This document shows, in pieces, positions 33,133 to 46,369 of a stretch of 64,000 nt of DNA. This DNA comes from Triticum aestivum (taxonomy: Eukaryota; Streptophyta; Magnoliopsida; Poales; Poaceae). The stretch is taken from positions 313,920,900 through 313,984,899 of the forward strand of contig NC_057813.1 in assembly GCF_018294505.1 (NCBI RefSeq). Direction: 5' to 3'. The position numbers and the translations under genes were made by a program. Below the pieces are notes generated by a model that saw only the letters and a list, made by a program, of their open reading frames with translations, was not told the origin of the DNA and searched no databases. Each line of letters begins with the position of its first letter. Positions within the stretch are counted from its first letter, which is position 1.

Positions 33133-33314
33133 ATGTCTACAGTTGCTGGGGCAGGTGGTACACCTAGCGGTGCATCAAGGACATAATTCTTCTGTGCAGC
33201 AATGAGGATAATCCTCAAGTTACGGACCTAGTCCGTGTAGTTGCTGCTATCATCTTTCAACTTATCTTTCTCTAGGAACGCATTAAAATTCAAAGGAATG
33301 GTAGCACGGGCCAT
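33133..33314 (-). pseudogene. N-terminal gag fragment of copia A
   Basis: It starts at ATG 33314 (MARATIPLNFNAFLEKDKL). An in-frame TAG after NYTD replaces the Trp present in copia B (SADWVPNLRII), a G-to-A change. It continues NLRIILIAAQKNYVLDAPLG and is cut at codon 60 by the copia C LTR. Gag would form the particle in which the element reverse transcribes. Confidence 0.85.
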
Positions 33315-34554
33315 TGATCTACAACGTAGATATGCAAAAACTATCAGGACTAAGTTCATGATAAATTAAGTTCAATTAATCATATTACTTAAGAACTCCC
33401 ACTTAGAGACATCCATGTAGTCACCTAAATTATACGTGATCCAAATCAACTAAACCATGTCCAATCATCATGTGAGATGGAATAGTCTTCAATGGTGAAC
33501 ATCACTATGTTAATCATATCTACTATATGATTCATGTTCGACCTTTTGGTCTCCAGTGTTTCGAGGCCATATCTGTATATCCTAGGCTCGTCAAGTTTAA
33601 CCCGAGTATTCCGCGTGTGCAAATCTGGCTTGCACCTATTGTATTTGAACGTATAGCTTATCACACCCAATCATCACGTGGTGTCTCAGCACGAAGAAGT
33701 TTTGCAACGGTGCATACTCGAGGAGAACACTTATACCTTGAAATTTAGTGAGGGGTCATCTTATAATGCTACCACCGTACTAAGCAAAATAAGATGCATA
33801 AAAGATAAACCTCACATGCAACCAAAATATGTGACATGATATGGCCATCATCATCTTGTGCTCATAATGTCCATCACCGAAGCAACGTCATGATCTCCAT
33901 CGTTATCGGCTTGACACCTTGATCTCCATTGTAGCGTCATGGTCGTCTTGCCAACCATTGCTTGTACGACTATCGCTACCGCTTAGTGATAAAGTAAAGC
34001 AATTACATAGCGCTTGTATTTCATACAATAAAGCAACAACCATATGGCTCCTGTCAATTGCCGATAACTTTTACAAAACATGATCATATCATACAACAAT
34101 CTTTATATCACATCATGTCTTGACCATATCACATCACAACATGTCCTGCAAAAAAAAAGTTAGACGTCCTCTACTTTGTTTGTTGCAAGTTTTACGTGGC
34201 TGCTACAGGCTTCTAGCATGAACCGTACATACCTATGGCACAAAAACCACAACGGTGATTTATCAAGTTTGTTGTTTTAACCTTCACAAGGACCGGCCGC
34301 AGTCAAATTCGATTCAACTAAAGTTGGAGAAACAGACACCTGACAGCCACCTTTACGCAAAACTAGTTGCATGTCAGTCGGTGGAACCAGTCTCATGAAC
34401 GCAGTCATGTAAGGTTGCTCTAGGCCGCTTCATCCAACAATTCTGCCGAATCAAAATAAGACATTGGTGGTAAGCAGTATGATGATCACCACCCACAACT
34501 CTTTGTGTACTACTCGTGCATATCATCTACGCATAGACCTGGCTTGGATGCCAC

Positions 34555-36280
34555 TATTGGGAAACGTAGCATGCAATTTCAAAAAAATCCTAGGCTCATG
34601 CAAGATCTATCTAGCATATGCATAGCAACGAGAGGGGAGAGTGTGTCCACATACCCTCGTAGACCGAAAGCAGAAGTGTTAACTTAACGCGGTTGATGTA
34701 GTCGAACGTCTTCTCAAATCAACCGATCAAGTACCGAACATACGTCACCTACGAGTTCTGCACACGTTCAGCTCGATGACGTCCCTCGAACTCTTGATGA
34801 AGTAGAGGTACGAAGGAGTCGATGAGTTCCGTCAGCACGATGACGTGATGATGATGTTGGTGATGTGATCCATGCACGGCTTCGCCTAAGCACTATGACA
34901 ATATGATCGGAGGAGTAAGCGGTGGAGGGGGGCATTTCACATGGCTAAACAATCGATGTGCCTTTGGGTTGCCACCCTGCCCCCATATAAAGGAGGAGGG
35001 GGAGTAGGCCGGCCAGCAGGGGTGTGCCATGGAGGGGGGAGTCCTACTAGGACTCCACTCCTAGTAGGATTCGCCCCCCTCTATTTTTCCTTTTTACAGA
35101 GAGGGGGGAGGGGAAAGAGGTGAAGAGGGAGAAGGAAAGGGGGGGGGTCGCCCCCCCCACCCCCCACCCCTTGTCCAATTTGGATTGGCAAGGGGGGGCG
35201 CCACCTCCGGTGGCCTACCCTCTCCTCTCCACCATGGCCCATGAGGCCCATTAACTTTCTCGGGGGTTCTGGTAACCTCCCGGTACTCCGAAAAATCCCT
35301 GAACCTCTTTGGAACAATTCCGGTGTCCGTATATAACCTTCCAATATAACAATCTTTACCTGTCGAACATTTCAAGACTCCTCGTCATGTCCGTGATCTC
35401 ATCCGGCTCCGAACAACCTTCGGTCACCAAAACACATAACTCATATAATACTAATCGTCATTGAACGTTAAGCATGCGGACCCTATGGGTTCGAGAACTA
35501 TGTAATCAATAGCGGAACCTAGATGCTCATATCGGTTCCCACATATTCTACGAAGATCTTTATCGGTCGAACTGCAATGTCAATACAGTTATTCCCTTTG
35601 TCATCGGTATCTTACTTGCCTGAGATTCGATCGTCGGTATCTTCATACCTAGTTCAATCTCGTTACCAGCAAGTCTCTTTACTCGTTTTGTAGTGAATCA
35701 TACCATGATCAACTCATTAGTCACATTGCTTGCAAGGCTTCATATGATGTGCATTACTGAGAGGGCCTAGAGATACCTCTCCGATACTCGGAGTGACAAA
35801 TCCTAATCTCGATCTATGCCAACCCAACAAACACCTTTGGAAAAACCTGTAGAGCATCTTTATAATCACCCAGTTATGTTGTGACGTTTGATAGCACACA
35901 AGGCATTCCTCCGGTGTCTGGGAGTTGCATAATCTCATAGTCTTAGGAATATATATTTGACACGAAGAAAGCACTAGCAATAAAACTGAACGATCATTAT
36001 GCTAAGCTAACAGATGGGTCTTGTCCATCACATCATTCCACTAATGATGTGAGCCCGTTATCAAATGACAACTCATGTCCATGGCTAGGAAACTTAACCA
36101 TCTTTGATCAACGAGCTAGTCTAGAAGAGGCATAATAGGGACATGTTGTTTTGTCTACGTATTCACACATGTATCAAGTTTCTGGTTAATACAATTCTAG
36201 CATGAATAATAAACATTTATAATGAATAAGGAAATATAAAATAACAACTTTATTATTGCCTCTAGGGCATATATACTTCA
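34555..36280 (-). repeat. 5' LTR of copia A
   Basis: 1726 bp. The minus-strand end has CCCAATA at 34555 where the family has CCCAACA. It aligns along its length with the copia B LTR (41514-41732 plus 57315-58789). It contains C/G runs around 35140-35165. Confidence 0.85.
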
Positions 36281-39200
36281 GGCATATGTGGACTATACTG
36301 TAGATTGCCAGAATAGAGGGGAAAGCCTAGCCTATCAAAGACTAGCATCTTCTCAAAGCCACCATCTTGCAGCATTTAGAAGAGTACAGAATAACATTTT
36401 ATACTTAGCAAGCATGTTGTAGCATTAGCGCCCAGTGATCCTTTCTCGACTGCCTGTGAGAAAGCAATCCCGGAGCCATCATATTCATTCCAGATCTCAG
36501 TATCCAGTTCTAGTTGTAAAGATCGGGATACAACTCCAAGTCCTCATGTTACCGTGGACACGGGTATTCGAATAGATAAACTTCCCTGCAGGGGTGCACC
36601 ACATTACCCAACACGCTCGATCCCTCTAGCCGGGCACACTTTCCTGTGTCATGTCCTGCCTTGGAAGATCAACACATCGTAGCCCTACCTAGGCTCAACG
36701 GAGAGGCCAACATGCTGGTCTACATCCTAAGCACGCATGGGACTTGGACCCATCGCCCTTTGCACTCCTGCATGTTGCGAGGGAGACCAGTGAGCAGACC
36801 TGGCAACCTCCATTACAAAGGCGTTTGGTTCATGCGGTCCAACCCGGCGCGCGCTGCTCAGTTGCTGACGTTGGAAAGCTTCGTCTGATACTACGACGTT
36901 GGTTGCCCATATCTTGTCCCACGTAGCGGTTAGTGCGTATAGGACAGTGGCCAACTCAGATCAAATACCCAAACCCATTAGTTTCTTGGGAGCGCGTGGT
37001 AACGAGCAGAGACTCGCGATCATGTGAGCCCGTCGCCCCATCTCCTGGACTTATAGCAAGGGCCCATAATGCCCAGCCGTGCCACATAGAAATCTCACGG
37101 GTACCCTCCAGTTCAACCAGATTGTACATCAACTCGCGGGTACCCCTCAGGGCCGACCCGAGTTCAACATGGTTCTGTGGTGAAGTCAAAGTAACCATGT
37201 GTCCAAAACACCAAGGGGGAATACCTGAGGAATCACCCTCAATGGACTCCACCTGATGTAATCATCAAGGTGAACTTTGGAGGAATCACCCTCGAGGCTC
37301 ATGCTTGAGGTGTTGCACGAAAGAGTCATATCGGGAGTGTTGAAGGAGGAATCACCCTCGATGACCATGACCGAATAGCTATAGTACATAGTTATCATCA
37401 GGAGTGGGTTACGAGGTATCACCCTCGTCACTGGATAGTAGCTCTGCAGAGCCATACAACTAAAGGGGCGTGAGGTGACGTGTCAGGCCCTGGACGTCGA
37501 TCACGTTGATCGAGTCACCTAGTAATACAGCGGGGGCAACAGAGACAAGGTGAGGCATCACTGATGGATCACTAACCAACCTATACTAAGCAGTTTGGGA
37601 TAAGCAGATAAGGTAACAATTGTAGGTTACAAAATCAGGCTATGCATCAGAATAGGAGCAATCAAATACAATAGCAAAATCTAATGCAAGCATGAGAGAG
37701 AATGGAATGGGCGATATCGGAATGATCAACAGGGTTTTGCTTGCATGGAAGCTCTGTCGAGAAGGAAGGGTCACCGTCGAGGTAGACGATCACAGTGGCA
37801 TTGATAGAGGTCTCAGGTTCTACCGGAGAGAAGAGGGGAAGAAACAATAAATATAAAGCAAACAAATCATAACATGGCAATACATTGTTCTAGGGTTGAC
37901 CTAACAGTACTTTTACCGGCATTTGACAGATTCCGGACAATGAAAGAGAGGGGACGGCTCATGTTTAGCATGCTAGGGGAATGTGACAGATGAACGTATT
38001 GCATAAACGGGTTCTTTAGATTTTTCAGATCAACTTTCATATATAAATTATTTCCATCCGAGTTATAGAATATTTTATATTAATTTCCAAAGTTTAAATA
38101 TTTTCTAAAACTATTATATTAATTAAATTCGAATTAAACAAGCAGGCAGAATGGGTTGAGTGCACCCGGTGCAGTGCACGCAGAGTTGCAATAGCGGTTG
38201 ACAGCGTCCGGTCAACTACCCAGTCAGAAGTTGACAGGTCAACCATTGACTTGTCATTGGGCCAGGTGGGACCCGCATGTCAGTGGCATAGGTTTATTAA
38301 TAGAGTTTAATTAGTTGACCTAATTAGGTATATTAGCACGGGGCCACATTTCAGTGGGGGATCTATCTAATTAAGTAACTAATCTAATCCTAATCTAATT
38401 AAGCCGGCCCCACTTGGCAGTGGCACAATCGACCCTTGGCTGTGCAGGCACACGCACACGCACGGCAGAGAGTGCCGATGGCCACGACTCCCAGCCGGCA
38501 GGTAGCGGCAACTGCGGATGCGGGCAGCAGAGGTGTGGTAGGCTAGTGGCAGTAGCCAGCGTAGGAGCTAGCAGCAATAGCAAAGGCCGCGGGCGGAGCA
38601 CGGCGAGCACGGGGGGGGGGGGGGGCAGAGGCGTGGCTCGTAGAGGTAGCAGCGAGGCCACGGGAGGCCGGAGGTGGCACGACAGGTGAAGGCAGGCCGG
38701 AGGCGGCTGCAGGCGGCAATGGCGCAGGCGTGTGGGGCGTTCGGCGGCAGTAGAAGCATCAGTAGGCAGCAACAAAAGCAAGAGCATCGACAGCAGACAC
38801 TTGTAGGACACCAGGGAGTGGCTGGATGCTCGACACGTGGCCATCCATGGCCGCGGGAGTCCAACGGCGGCCACCCAGCCATTGGTGAACAAGAGGAAGA
38901 AAAGGGGGTAGGTGGGCTCGACAGGCTCCTGTAGCAGCAGGTCGCAAGTGCACAGTAGACTTTTAGCTTTTATTTTATTCTTTTTTTGTTTTGTATTTTC
39001 TCCGCTATTTTGCAATACCTTGCTATGCTAAATGAATTTTGTTGCAACTGAAACTTGGCACAAAATAGTAGGAAAGGTGTTGAGCTAGCCCACCAAGTCA
39101 GAATTTATTTTGAATGGCTTAACTATTTATTTAAAATGAAATGGCTTGATTTAAAGTTGTTGGTCCTAGTTTGAAAATCTTTGGGGCATTTAAATATATC

Positions 39201-39412
39201 AAATGGTGTTTGTATCTGCATGAAAATTCCTTAGTGAATATTGGCAACCCAACTAACATTTTTATTTTGCGGTTTGAATATGTAAATATTTGACTTGCAA
39301 TTTAAATTTGAATCTGAATTGGTTTTCAATCACGGGAAAATTAGCTTAGTAATCAGGGTGACTTGGCATCATTAGTGTGGAGGTAAGGTAGCATGATTCT
39401 CGGGGTGTCACA
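36281..39412 (-). mobile_element. Probable solo LTR or unclassified retroelement fragment of about 3.1 kb
   Basis: On the minus strand it opens TGTGACACCCCGAGAATC (39412). It has ggtcaac/ttgacc-rich DNA (38195-38260) of the type found in long Triticeae gypsy LTRs, and a CATAT pair (36283-36287, 39411-39415) that could be its target duplication. No protein domain is present. ORF 39015-38395 is Leu/Pro-rich read-through of GC-rich leader-like DNA and unsupported. A 15-base G run is at 38611-38625. It sits at the boundary between copia A and copia B. If the CATAT duplication is right, it inserted a few bases inside the copia B gag remnant. Confidence 0.5.
37228..37428. repeat. Four copies of GGAATCACCCTCGA
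   Basis: Copies start near 37229, 37282, 37348 and 37413 (the last as GGTATCACCCTCGT), at 53-, 66- and 65-base spacing. The sequence between them is only loosely similar, so they are either a degenerate tandem repeat or repeated sites. On the minus strand they encode EGDSS in one frame, with no other sign of coding. Confidence 0.7.
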
Positions 39413-40255
39413 TATACCTTTGTTGATGTTGCCAGCCTTCTTATCTTCCAAGTACTTGGGGCAGTTCCGCTTCAAGTGGCCATTCCCCTTGCAATAGAAA
39501 CACTCAGTCTCAGGTTTGGGTCCAGCCTTGGGTTTCTTCACAGGAGCGGCAACTGGCTTGCAATTCTTATTGAAGTTCCCTTTATTTCCCTTGACTTTCT
39601 TCTTGAAACTGGTGGTCTTATTGACCATCAACACTTGATGCTCTTTCTTGATTTCTACTTCCGCAGCCTTAAGCATTGTGAAGAGCTCGGGAATTGTTTT
39701 CTCCATCCCTTGCATATTATAGTTCATCACGAAGCTCTTGTAGCTTGGTGGCAGTGACTGAAGAACCCTGTCAATCGCTACTTCATCTGGAAGATTAACT
39801 CCCAACTGATTCAAGCGGTTGAAGTACCAAGACATTTTGAGTACGTGCTCGCTAACGGAGCTGTTCTCTTCCATCTTAGTACTAAAGAACTTGTCGGAGG
39901 CGTCATACCTCTCAACTCGGGCGTGAGCCTGAAATACCAATTTCGGCTCCTGGAACATCTCATATGCTCCGTGGTGCTCAAAACCTCTTTGGAGCCCCAC
40001 TTATAAGTCGTAAAGCATGGTGCATTGAACTATCGAGTAGTCATAAAAATGTGCCTGCTAGACGTTCACAACATCCATAGAAGACACTAGAAGTGGTGGC
40101 GCACCGAGCGGTGCATTAAGGGCATAAGCCTTCTGTGTAGCAGTGATAATAATCCTCAAATTGGGGACCCAGTCTGCAGAGTTGTTTCCATCATCTTTCA
40201 ACTTATCTTTCTCTAGGAACTCATTAAAATTCAGTGGAGCTACAGCGCGAGCCAT
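39413..40255 (-). pseudogene. Gag of copia B with zinc knuckle
   Basis: It starts at ATG 40255 (MARAVAPLNFNEFLEKDKL). In-frame TAG and TAA occur near 40058 and 40003. The frame then runs through GLQRGFEHHGAYEMFQEP and the gag core (VLKMSWYFNRLNQLGVNLPD, SLPPSYKSFV). It ends in a Lys-rich tail with a CCHC knuckle, CFYCKGNGHLKRNC, near 39505-39465. The protein is cut after NINKG by the 36.3-39.4-kb insertion. The knuckle is intact here, unlike in copia C. Confidence 0.88.
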
Positions 40256-41513
40256 TGGTCTACAACATAAAATTTGCAAAGACTTTATATTATATTCATG
40301 ATAATGGGTTCAGTTAATCAAATTACTAAAGAACTCCCACTTAAATGAACATCCTTTAAGATGTCTAAGTGTTCACACGATCCATATCAACCAACCCATG
40401 TTCGATCATCATGTGAGATGGGGTGGTCATCAGTGGTGAACATCTCCATGTTGATCATATCTACTATATGACTTATGTTCGACCTTTTGGTCCACCATGT
40501 TCTGAGGCCATGTATGTACATGCTAGGCTCGTCAAGTTTAACCCAAGTATTCCGCATGTGTAAAAGCTTACACCCGTTGTATGCGAACCTAGATTCTATC
40601 ACACCCGATCATCACGAGGTGCTTCGAAACGACGAACTTTCGCAATGGTGCATACTTAGGAAGAACACATTTATCTTGAAATTTAGTGAAGGGATCATCT
40701 TATAATGCTTCCGTCGTCCTAAGCAAAAAAAGATGCATAAAATATAAACATCACATGCAATCAAAATATGTGACATGATATGGCCATTATCATGTTGTGC
40801 TTTTGATCTCCATCTCCAAAGCACCGACATGATCTCCATCGTCACCCGACATGACACCATGATCTCCATCATGGTGTCGTCACGTGGTTGTATCCCCAAC
40901 TATTGCTTCTACAACTATTGCTAAAGCACAGCGATAAAGTAAAGCAATTACATGGCGTTTAAGAATTGACACACATGTCATACAATAAATTAAAGACAAC
41001 CCTATGGCTCCTACCGATTGTCGTACTCATCGACATGCAAGTCGTGAACCTATTACAAAACATGATCATCTCATACATCAACATATATCACATCATGTTT
41101 TGGCCATACCACATCACAACATGCCCTACAAAAACAAGTTAGACGTCCTCTACTTTGTTGTTGCAATTTTTTACGTGGCTGCTAGGGCAAACTATAAGAA
41201 CTATTCTTATCTACACAGAACCACAATAGTGATATACAAGTTTTCTTTTAACCTTCTACAAGGTCTGCCCTCATCAAATCAGATTCAACTAAAGTGGGAG
41301 AGATAGACACCGGCAAAGCCACTTTTATGCAATACAAGTTGCATGTCAAATAATGGAACCGTTCTCATGTGCGAGGACATGTAAGGTTGGTCCGAGCAGC
41401 TTCATCCCACAATACCACCGAATCCATGACAACTTGAACATCAACACCCACAACAACTTTGTGTTCTACTCGTGCATATACATCTACGCATAGACCTAGC
41501 TCATGATGCCACT
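40256..41513 (-). other. Leader of copia B
   Basis: Non-coding and collinear with the copia A leader (33315-34554). An iMet-like primer site GTGGCATCATGAGC abuts the LTR (41513-41500), diverged from TGGTATCAGAGC. Confidence 0.75.
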
Positions 41514-41732
41514 GATGGGGAACGAAGCATGAAAACCAAAAAAAATCCTACAAACACCCAAGATCTAATCTAGGAGATGTATAGGGAGTGGTATCTACAT
41601 ACCCTTGTAGACCAAAAGCGTTAATGATCTAGAGATCATGGCTGGCGTAGTCGTACTCGCATCGTGATCCAATCCGATCCAAGTACCGCACGTGTGACAC
41701 CTCTGAGTTTAGCACACATACGGCTCGGCGGC

Positions 41733-43300
41733 TGATGCGGCTTGAACTACGTCGGCATTTCCCCAAAGAGGAAGGGATGATGCAGCACAGCTACGGTGGG
41801 TATTTCCCTCAGTGATGAGATCAAGGTTATCGAACCAGTAGAAAAACCACGCAACACCACGTAAACAGCTCCTGCACGCAAAGAACAAATACTTGCAACC
41901 CAACGTAAGAGAGGGGTTGTCAATCCCTCACGGGTAAAAGGATAGGTAAAATTGTAGTAGATTGGATAAATAGATCTCGTGGGAACGTGAGATAAAATAA
42001 ATAAATAAATAAAAATTGCAGTAAGGTATTCTTGTGTTTTTGGATTAACAGATCTAAAAATAAAAGCAAATAAAAATAGATCTCGAAGGCAAATATGATA
42101 AAGAAGAGACCCGGGGGCCATAGATTACACTAGTGGCTTCTCTCGAGAAAAATAATATACAGCAGGTAAACAAATTACTGTTGGGCAATTGGTAGAACTT
42201 CAAATAATCATGATGATATCCAGGCTATGATCATTATATAGGCATCACGTCCAAGATTAGTAGACCGACTCCTGCCTGCATCTACTAGTATTACTCCACA
42301 CATCGACCGCTATCCAGCATGCATCTAGTGTATTAAGTTCATGGAAAAATGGACTAATGCAATAAGAACGATGACATGATGTAGACAAGATCTATTCATG
42401 TAGGAATTAGACCCCAACTTCTTATCCTTAATGGCAACGATATATATGTGTCGGTTTCCCTTCTGTCACTAGGATCAAGCACCATAAGATCGAACCAATC
42501 ACAAAGCACCTCTTCCCATGGCAAGAAAAATCGATCTAGTTGGCCTAACTAAACCAAAGATTCGAAGAATAAATACGAGGCTATAAGTAATCATGCATAT
42601 AAGAGATCAAAAGACTCAAATAACTTTCATGGATAAAACATAGATCTGATCATAAACTCAAAGTTCATCGGATCCCAACAAACACACTGCAAAAAAGAGT
42701 TACATCAAATAGATCTCCAAGAGACCATTGTATTGAGAATCAAGGGAGAGAGAAAGGAATCCATCTAGCTACTAACTACGGACCCGTAGGTCTACAATGA
42801 ACTACTCACGCATCATCAGAAAGGCACCAATGAGGATGATGAACCCCTCTGTGATGGTGTCTAGATTGGATATGTGGTTTCTGGAACTTGCGGCGGATGG
42901 AATTGATTTTCGTTGACTCCCCTAGGGTTTCTGGAATATTGGAGTATTTATAGAGCAAAGAGGTGCCGCGGGAGGCCACTTAGTAGGACACAACCAACCT
43001 AGGCGTGCCCTGGTGGGTTGTTCTCCCCTCGGAGCACCCCTCAAGTACTTTCTTGGCCCATCATGTGTTTTCTGGTCCAGAAAAAAATCACCAAAAAGTT
43101 TCGCTGCGTTTGGAGTCCGTTTGGTATTGATTTCCGGCAAAGTAAAAAACCAAGCAAAAAACAGCAACTGGCACTGGGCACTGGGCACTATGTCAATAGG
43201 TTAGTCCCAAAAATGCTATGAAATGATTTTAAAACATCCAAGAATGATAATATAACATCATGGAACAATAAAAAATTGTAGATACGTTGGAGACGTATCA
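41733..43300 (-). repeat. 3' LTR of the second Athila element
   Basis: 1568 bp; the minus strand opens TGATACGTCTCCAACG at 43300 and ends at 41733 (CAAGCCGCATCA). The purine-containing stretch GGAATTAAGCTTGGGGATGC abuts it at 43301-43320. Confidence 0.92.
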
Positions 43301-45577
43301 GCATCCCCAAGCTTAATTCCTACTCGTGCTCTAGTGGTAAATGATAAAAACAGAATTTTTGATGTGGAATGCTGCCTAACATGTTCATGACATATTATTT
43401 TCTTTGTAGCATGGACATTTGGACTTCTATATGATTCAAAGCAATAGTCTAGTTTTGACATGAAGATTTCAATACTCAAGCATATCAACAAGCAACCATG
43501 TCGTTCAAAAATATCAACACTAAAGCAAGTTATCCCTAGCCCATTATGGTCAATCATTGATCCATTCATGAAACACACTCGCATATTAGCTACACCCAAT
43601 GCTCAAGTACAATCATAGTGCCCCTTAGTTGGTGCTTTATAAGAGAAGGTGGAGACTCAAATAAAAATAAAAATTGCATAAAGTTAAAAGAAAGGCCCTT
43701 CGTAGAGGGAAGTAGGGATTTGTAGAGGTGCATACCAACACTTTCCAAGGAATTTATTATTTGACAACATAAAGTAAATTCATTTTTCATTTTGGGACTG
43801 GGCATCCCTAATACCTTTGCCATACTCTCGTGCAATGACAAGTGAATAAACACTCATCTTGAGAATAACACATCTAGCACGGAATAATATCAGCCACTCC
43901 CTACCGTTTCATGAGCGGTACAAGCACTCAAAAAGGAAACTTATTTTGAAATTTAGAGATGGCGCATATAGATTTGATTAGAACGGCAAAAGAATACCGC
44001 ATGTAGGTTGGTATAGTGGACTCATATGGCAAACTGGGTTAAGGATTTTGGATGCACAAGTAGTGATCATACTTAGTGCAAATGAAGGCTAGCAAAAGAT
44101 TGAGAAGCATCCAACCAAGAAACGAACAATCTCATAAGCGAGCATTAAGCATAACTAACACTGAATAAAGCACCACAAGTAGGATGTAATTTCATTGCAT
44201 AACTATTGACTTTCATTCTTGCATAGGGAATCACAAACCTTAACACCAATATTCTTACTAAAGCATAATTAATCATCAACATGAATCATATTATATCAAC
44301 ATATCGCAAAACTATTACAAGGAATCAAGTTTATTTTGTCCAATGATCGTCATGAAAGTTTTTATTGTATCCCTCTTGAATATCTATCACTTTGGGACTA
44401 GTTTCATGTGTTATAACTCAAACCAATCTAAGTGAAGAACATGAGCATAAAAATTTTCTTCTCTCAAAATAATTTAAGTGAAGCAAGAGAGAATTTCTTA
44501 AAAATTTACTAACACTCAAATAAATCTAAGTGAAGTGTGAGAGCATTTCTTCAAAAATAATAAATCACACCGTGCTAAAAAAGATATAAGTGAAGCACTA
44601 GAGCAATTCCAAAGCTCAAAAAGATTTAAGTGAAGCATAGAGAGCAATTCTAACAAGTCATAGCATAATTTTGGCTCTCTCAATAGGTGTGTCTAGAAAG
44701 GATTCATGACTTAAAATAAAAAGCAAACAAGCAAATACTCATATCATACAAGACGCTACAAGCAAAACTCATGATATTTGACGAATAAAAATATAGCTCC
44801 AACTAAAATATCGATGGTCGCTAGAAGAAAGAGGAGATGCCAATCGGGCATCCCCGAGATTAGTTGCTTGCTTATCTTCTAGATAAGAGCTTGGGATGCC
44901 AATGGGCATCTCCAATCTTAGGCTCTTCTTACTCCTTATTCCTTCATCCATCGTGATCTCACCCAAAACTTTAAAACTTCAATCACACAAAACTCAACAA
45001 AACCTTCATGAGACCCGTTAGTGTAACAAAGCAAATCACTACTATAAGTACTGTTGCAAACCCATTCATATTTTATTTTTGCATTATATCTACTGTATTC
45101 CAACTTTTTTATAGCTTATACCCTCCAATACAAACCATAGATTCATCGAAATAAGCACACAGCGCAAATAAAACAGAATTTATCAAAAACAGAACAACCT
45201 GTAGTAATGAGAGAACTTCGTATACTTCTGTAACTCCACAAATTCTGACAAATTAGGAAAACGTGGGCAATTCATATATCAATATTGTACAGAAAATTCA
45301 GAGCAAAATCACATTTCTATGATTTATGAAAATTGTTTTTCTGAGTGCAAAAGTTTCTGTTTTTCAACAAGATCAAATCAACTATCACCCAACATGATCC
45401 CAAAGGCTTTGCTTGGCACAAACACTAACTAAAACACAAAAACACAATCATAACAGTGGCATAATTGTGCAAACACTCAAGAACAGGAAGGAAAATAGAA
45501 AAATAAATTTTATTCATTGGGTTGCCTCCCAACAAGCGTTAAGGTTTTACGCCCTTAGCTAGGCATAATTCAAAGAT
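43301..45577 (-). other. Non-coding 3' internal region of the second Athila element
   Basis: It is collinear with 6337-9249 of the first element, including the GGGTTGCCTCCCAA motif at 45520 and GGGATGCC/GGCATCTCC words near 44840-44915. No ORF is supported. It contains repeats of aatctaagtgaag/gatataagtgaagc (44420-44640), about four in 200 bases. Confidence 0.7.
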
Positions 45578-46190
45578 CTAAGTATTGTCATCTTTGTTTC
45601 TAGATCCATATGATGCCCTCATGATTGATTCATATGGTGGCTTAATTCTAGTTCTAGGGAAGTGTTCCATACCCTTCCTTAGTGGAAATTGAAATTTAAT
45701 ATTGCCTTCTTTCATATCAATCACGGCACCGATAGTACATAAAAATGATCTACCAAGAATAATTGGGCAAGACGGATTGCAATCAATATCAAGAACAATA
45801 AAATCAATGGGCACATAATTCCTATTTGCAAGAATAAGAACATCATTAATTCTTCCCATAGACTTTTTAATAGTAGAATCCGCCAAGTGCAAATTTAAAG
45901 AATTCAATATCGGTAAGACCAAGCACATCACATAAAGATTTCAGAATTGTAGAAACACTAGCACCCAAGTCACATAAAGCAAAACACTCATAACTTTTAA
46001 TCTTGACTTTGATAGCAGGTTCCCATTCATAATGTAATTTTCTAGGAATTGAAACCTCTAATCCAACTTTTCTTCTAAAGCTTTCATCATAACATCAACA
46101 ATATATTTAGTAAAAGCTTTATTTTGTTCATAAGCATGGGGTGAATTTATCATGGATTGCAACAAGAAATACAATCAATAAAAGACCAGT
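45578..46190 (-). pseudogene. Protease remnant of the second Athila element
   Basis: The DLGASVS active-site block reads near 45973-45950 (minus strand) but is in a different frame from the open stretch 45931-45578. That stretch carries the NLHLADSTIKKSMGRINDV and CPIILGRSFLCTIGA motifs of the family. It ends at about 45578 with an acidic/Asn tail, as in the first element. At least two frameshifts separate it from gag. Confidence 0.82.
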
Positions 46191-46369
46191 AATCATAATT
46201 AAAGTCTTTGTAATCCAAAAGAGTGGGCACATCACTACTTAAAGTTTTGACCTCTCCAAACCCACTTTTATCAATTTTCTCAACAAGATTTTCACCCTCC
46301 AAATTATCGGGGCGCCTTCTAGCTAGAGTTGACTCCTCTCCAGTCCCTTTATTATCAACCTTAATTTTA

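Larger units (their letters stand above)
33133..36280 (-). mobile_element. Copia A fragment: gag start, leader and 5' LTR (WIS/Angela-like, name unverified)
   Basis: On the minus strand: a 5' LTR (36280 to 34555), a decayed iMet-like primer site (GTGGCATCCAAGCC), a 1.2-kb leader, and the first 60 codons of gag. Gag is cut at 33133 by the insertion of copia C. The LTR start TGAAGTATATATGCCCTAGAGGC is a mutated TGTTGGAAATATGCCC type. Everything 3' of the first 180 gag bases is missing. It lies in the gag of copia B, to whose leader and gag it is homologous. Confidence 0.85.

Noticed and set aside
34555..36280. This LTR as the 3' LTR of copia B
   Set aside because: A primer site, leader and gag start follow it on the minus strand, so it is a 5' LTR of a separate element (A). 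A tandem product of LTR recombination is still possible.
38395..39015. 206-codon Leu/Pro-rich ORF on the minus strand
   Set aside because: It is read-through of GC-rich repeat DNA with low-complexity composition, and the G run at 38611 makes its frame unreliable.
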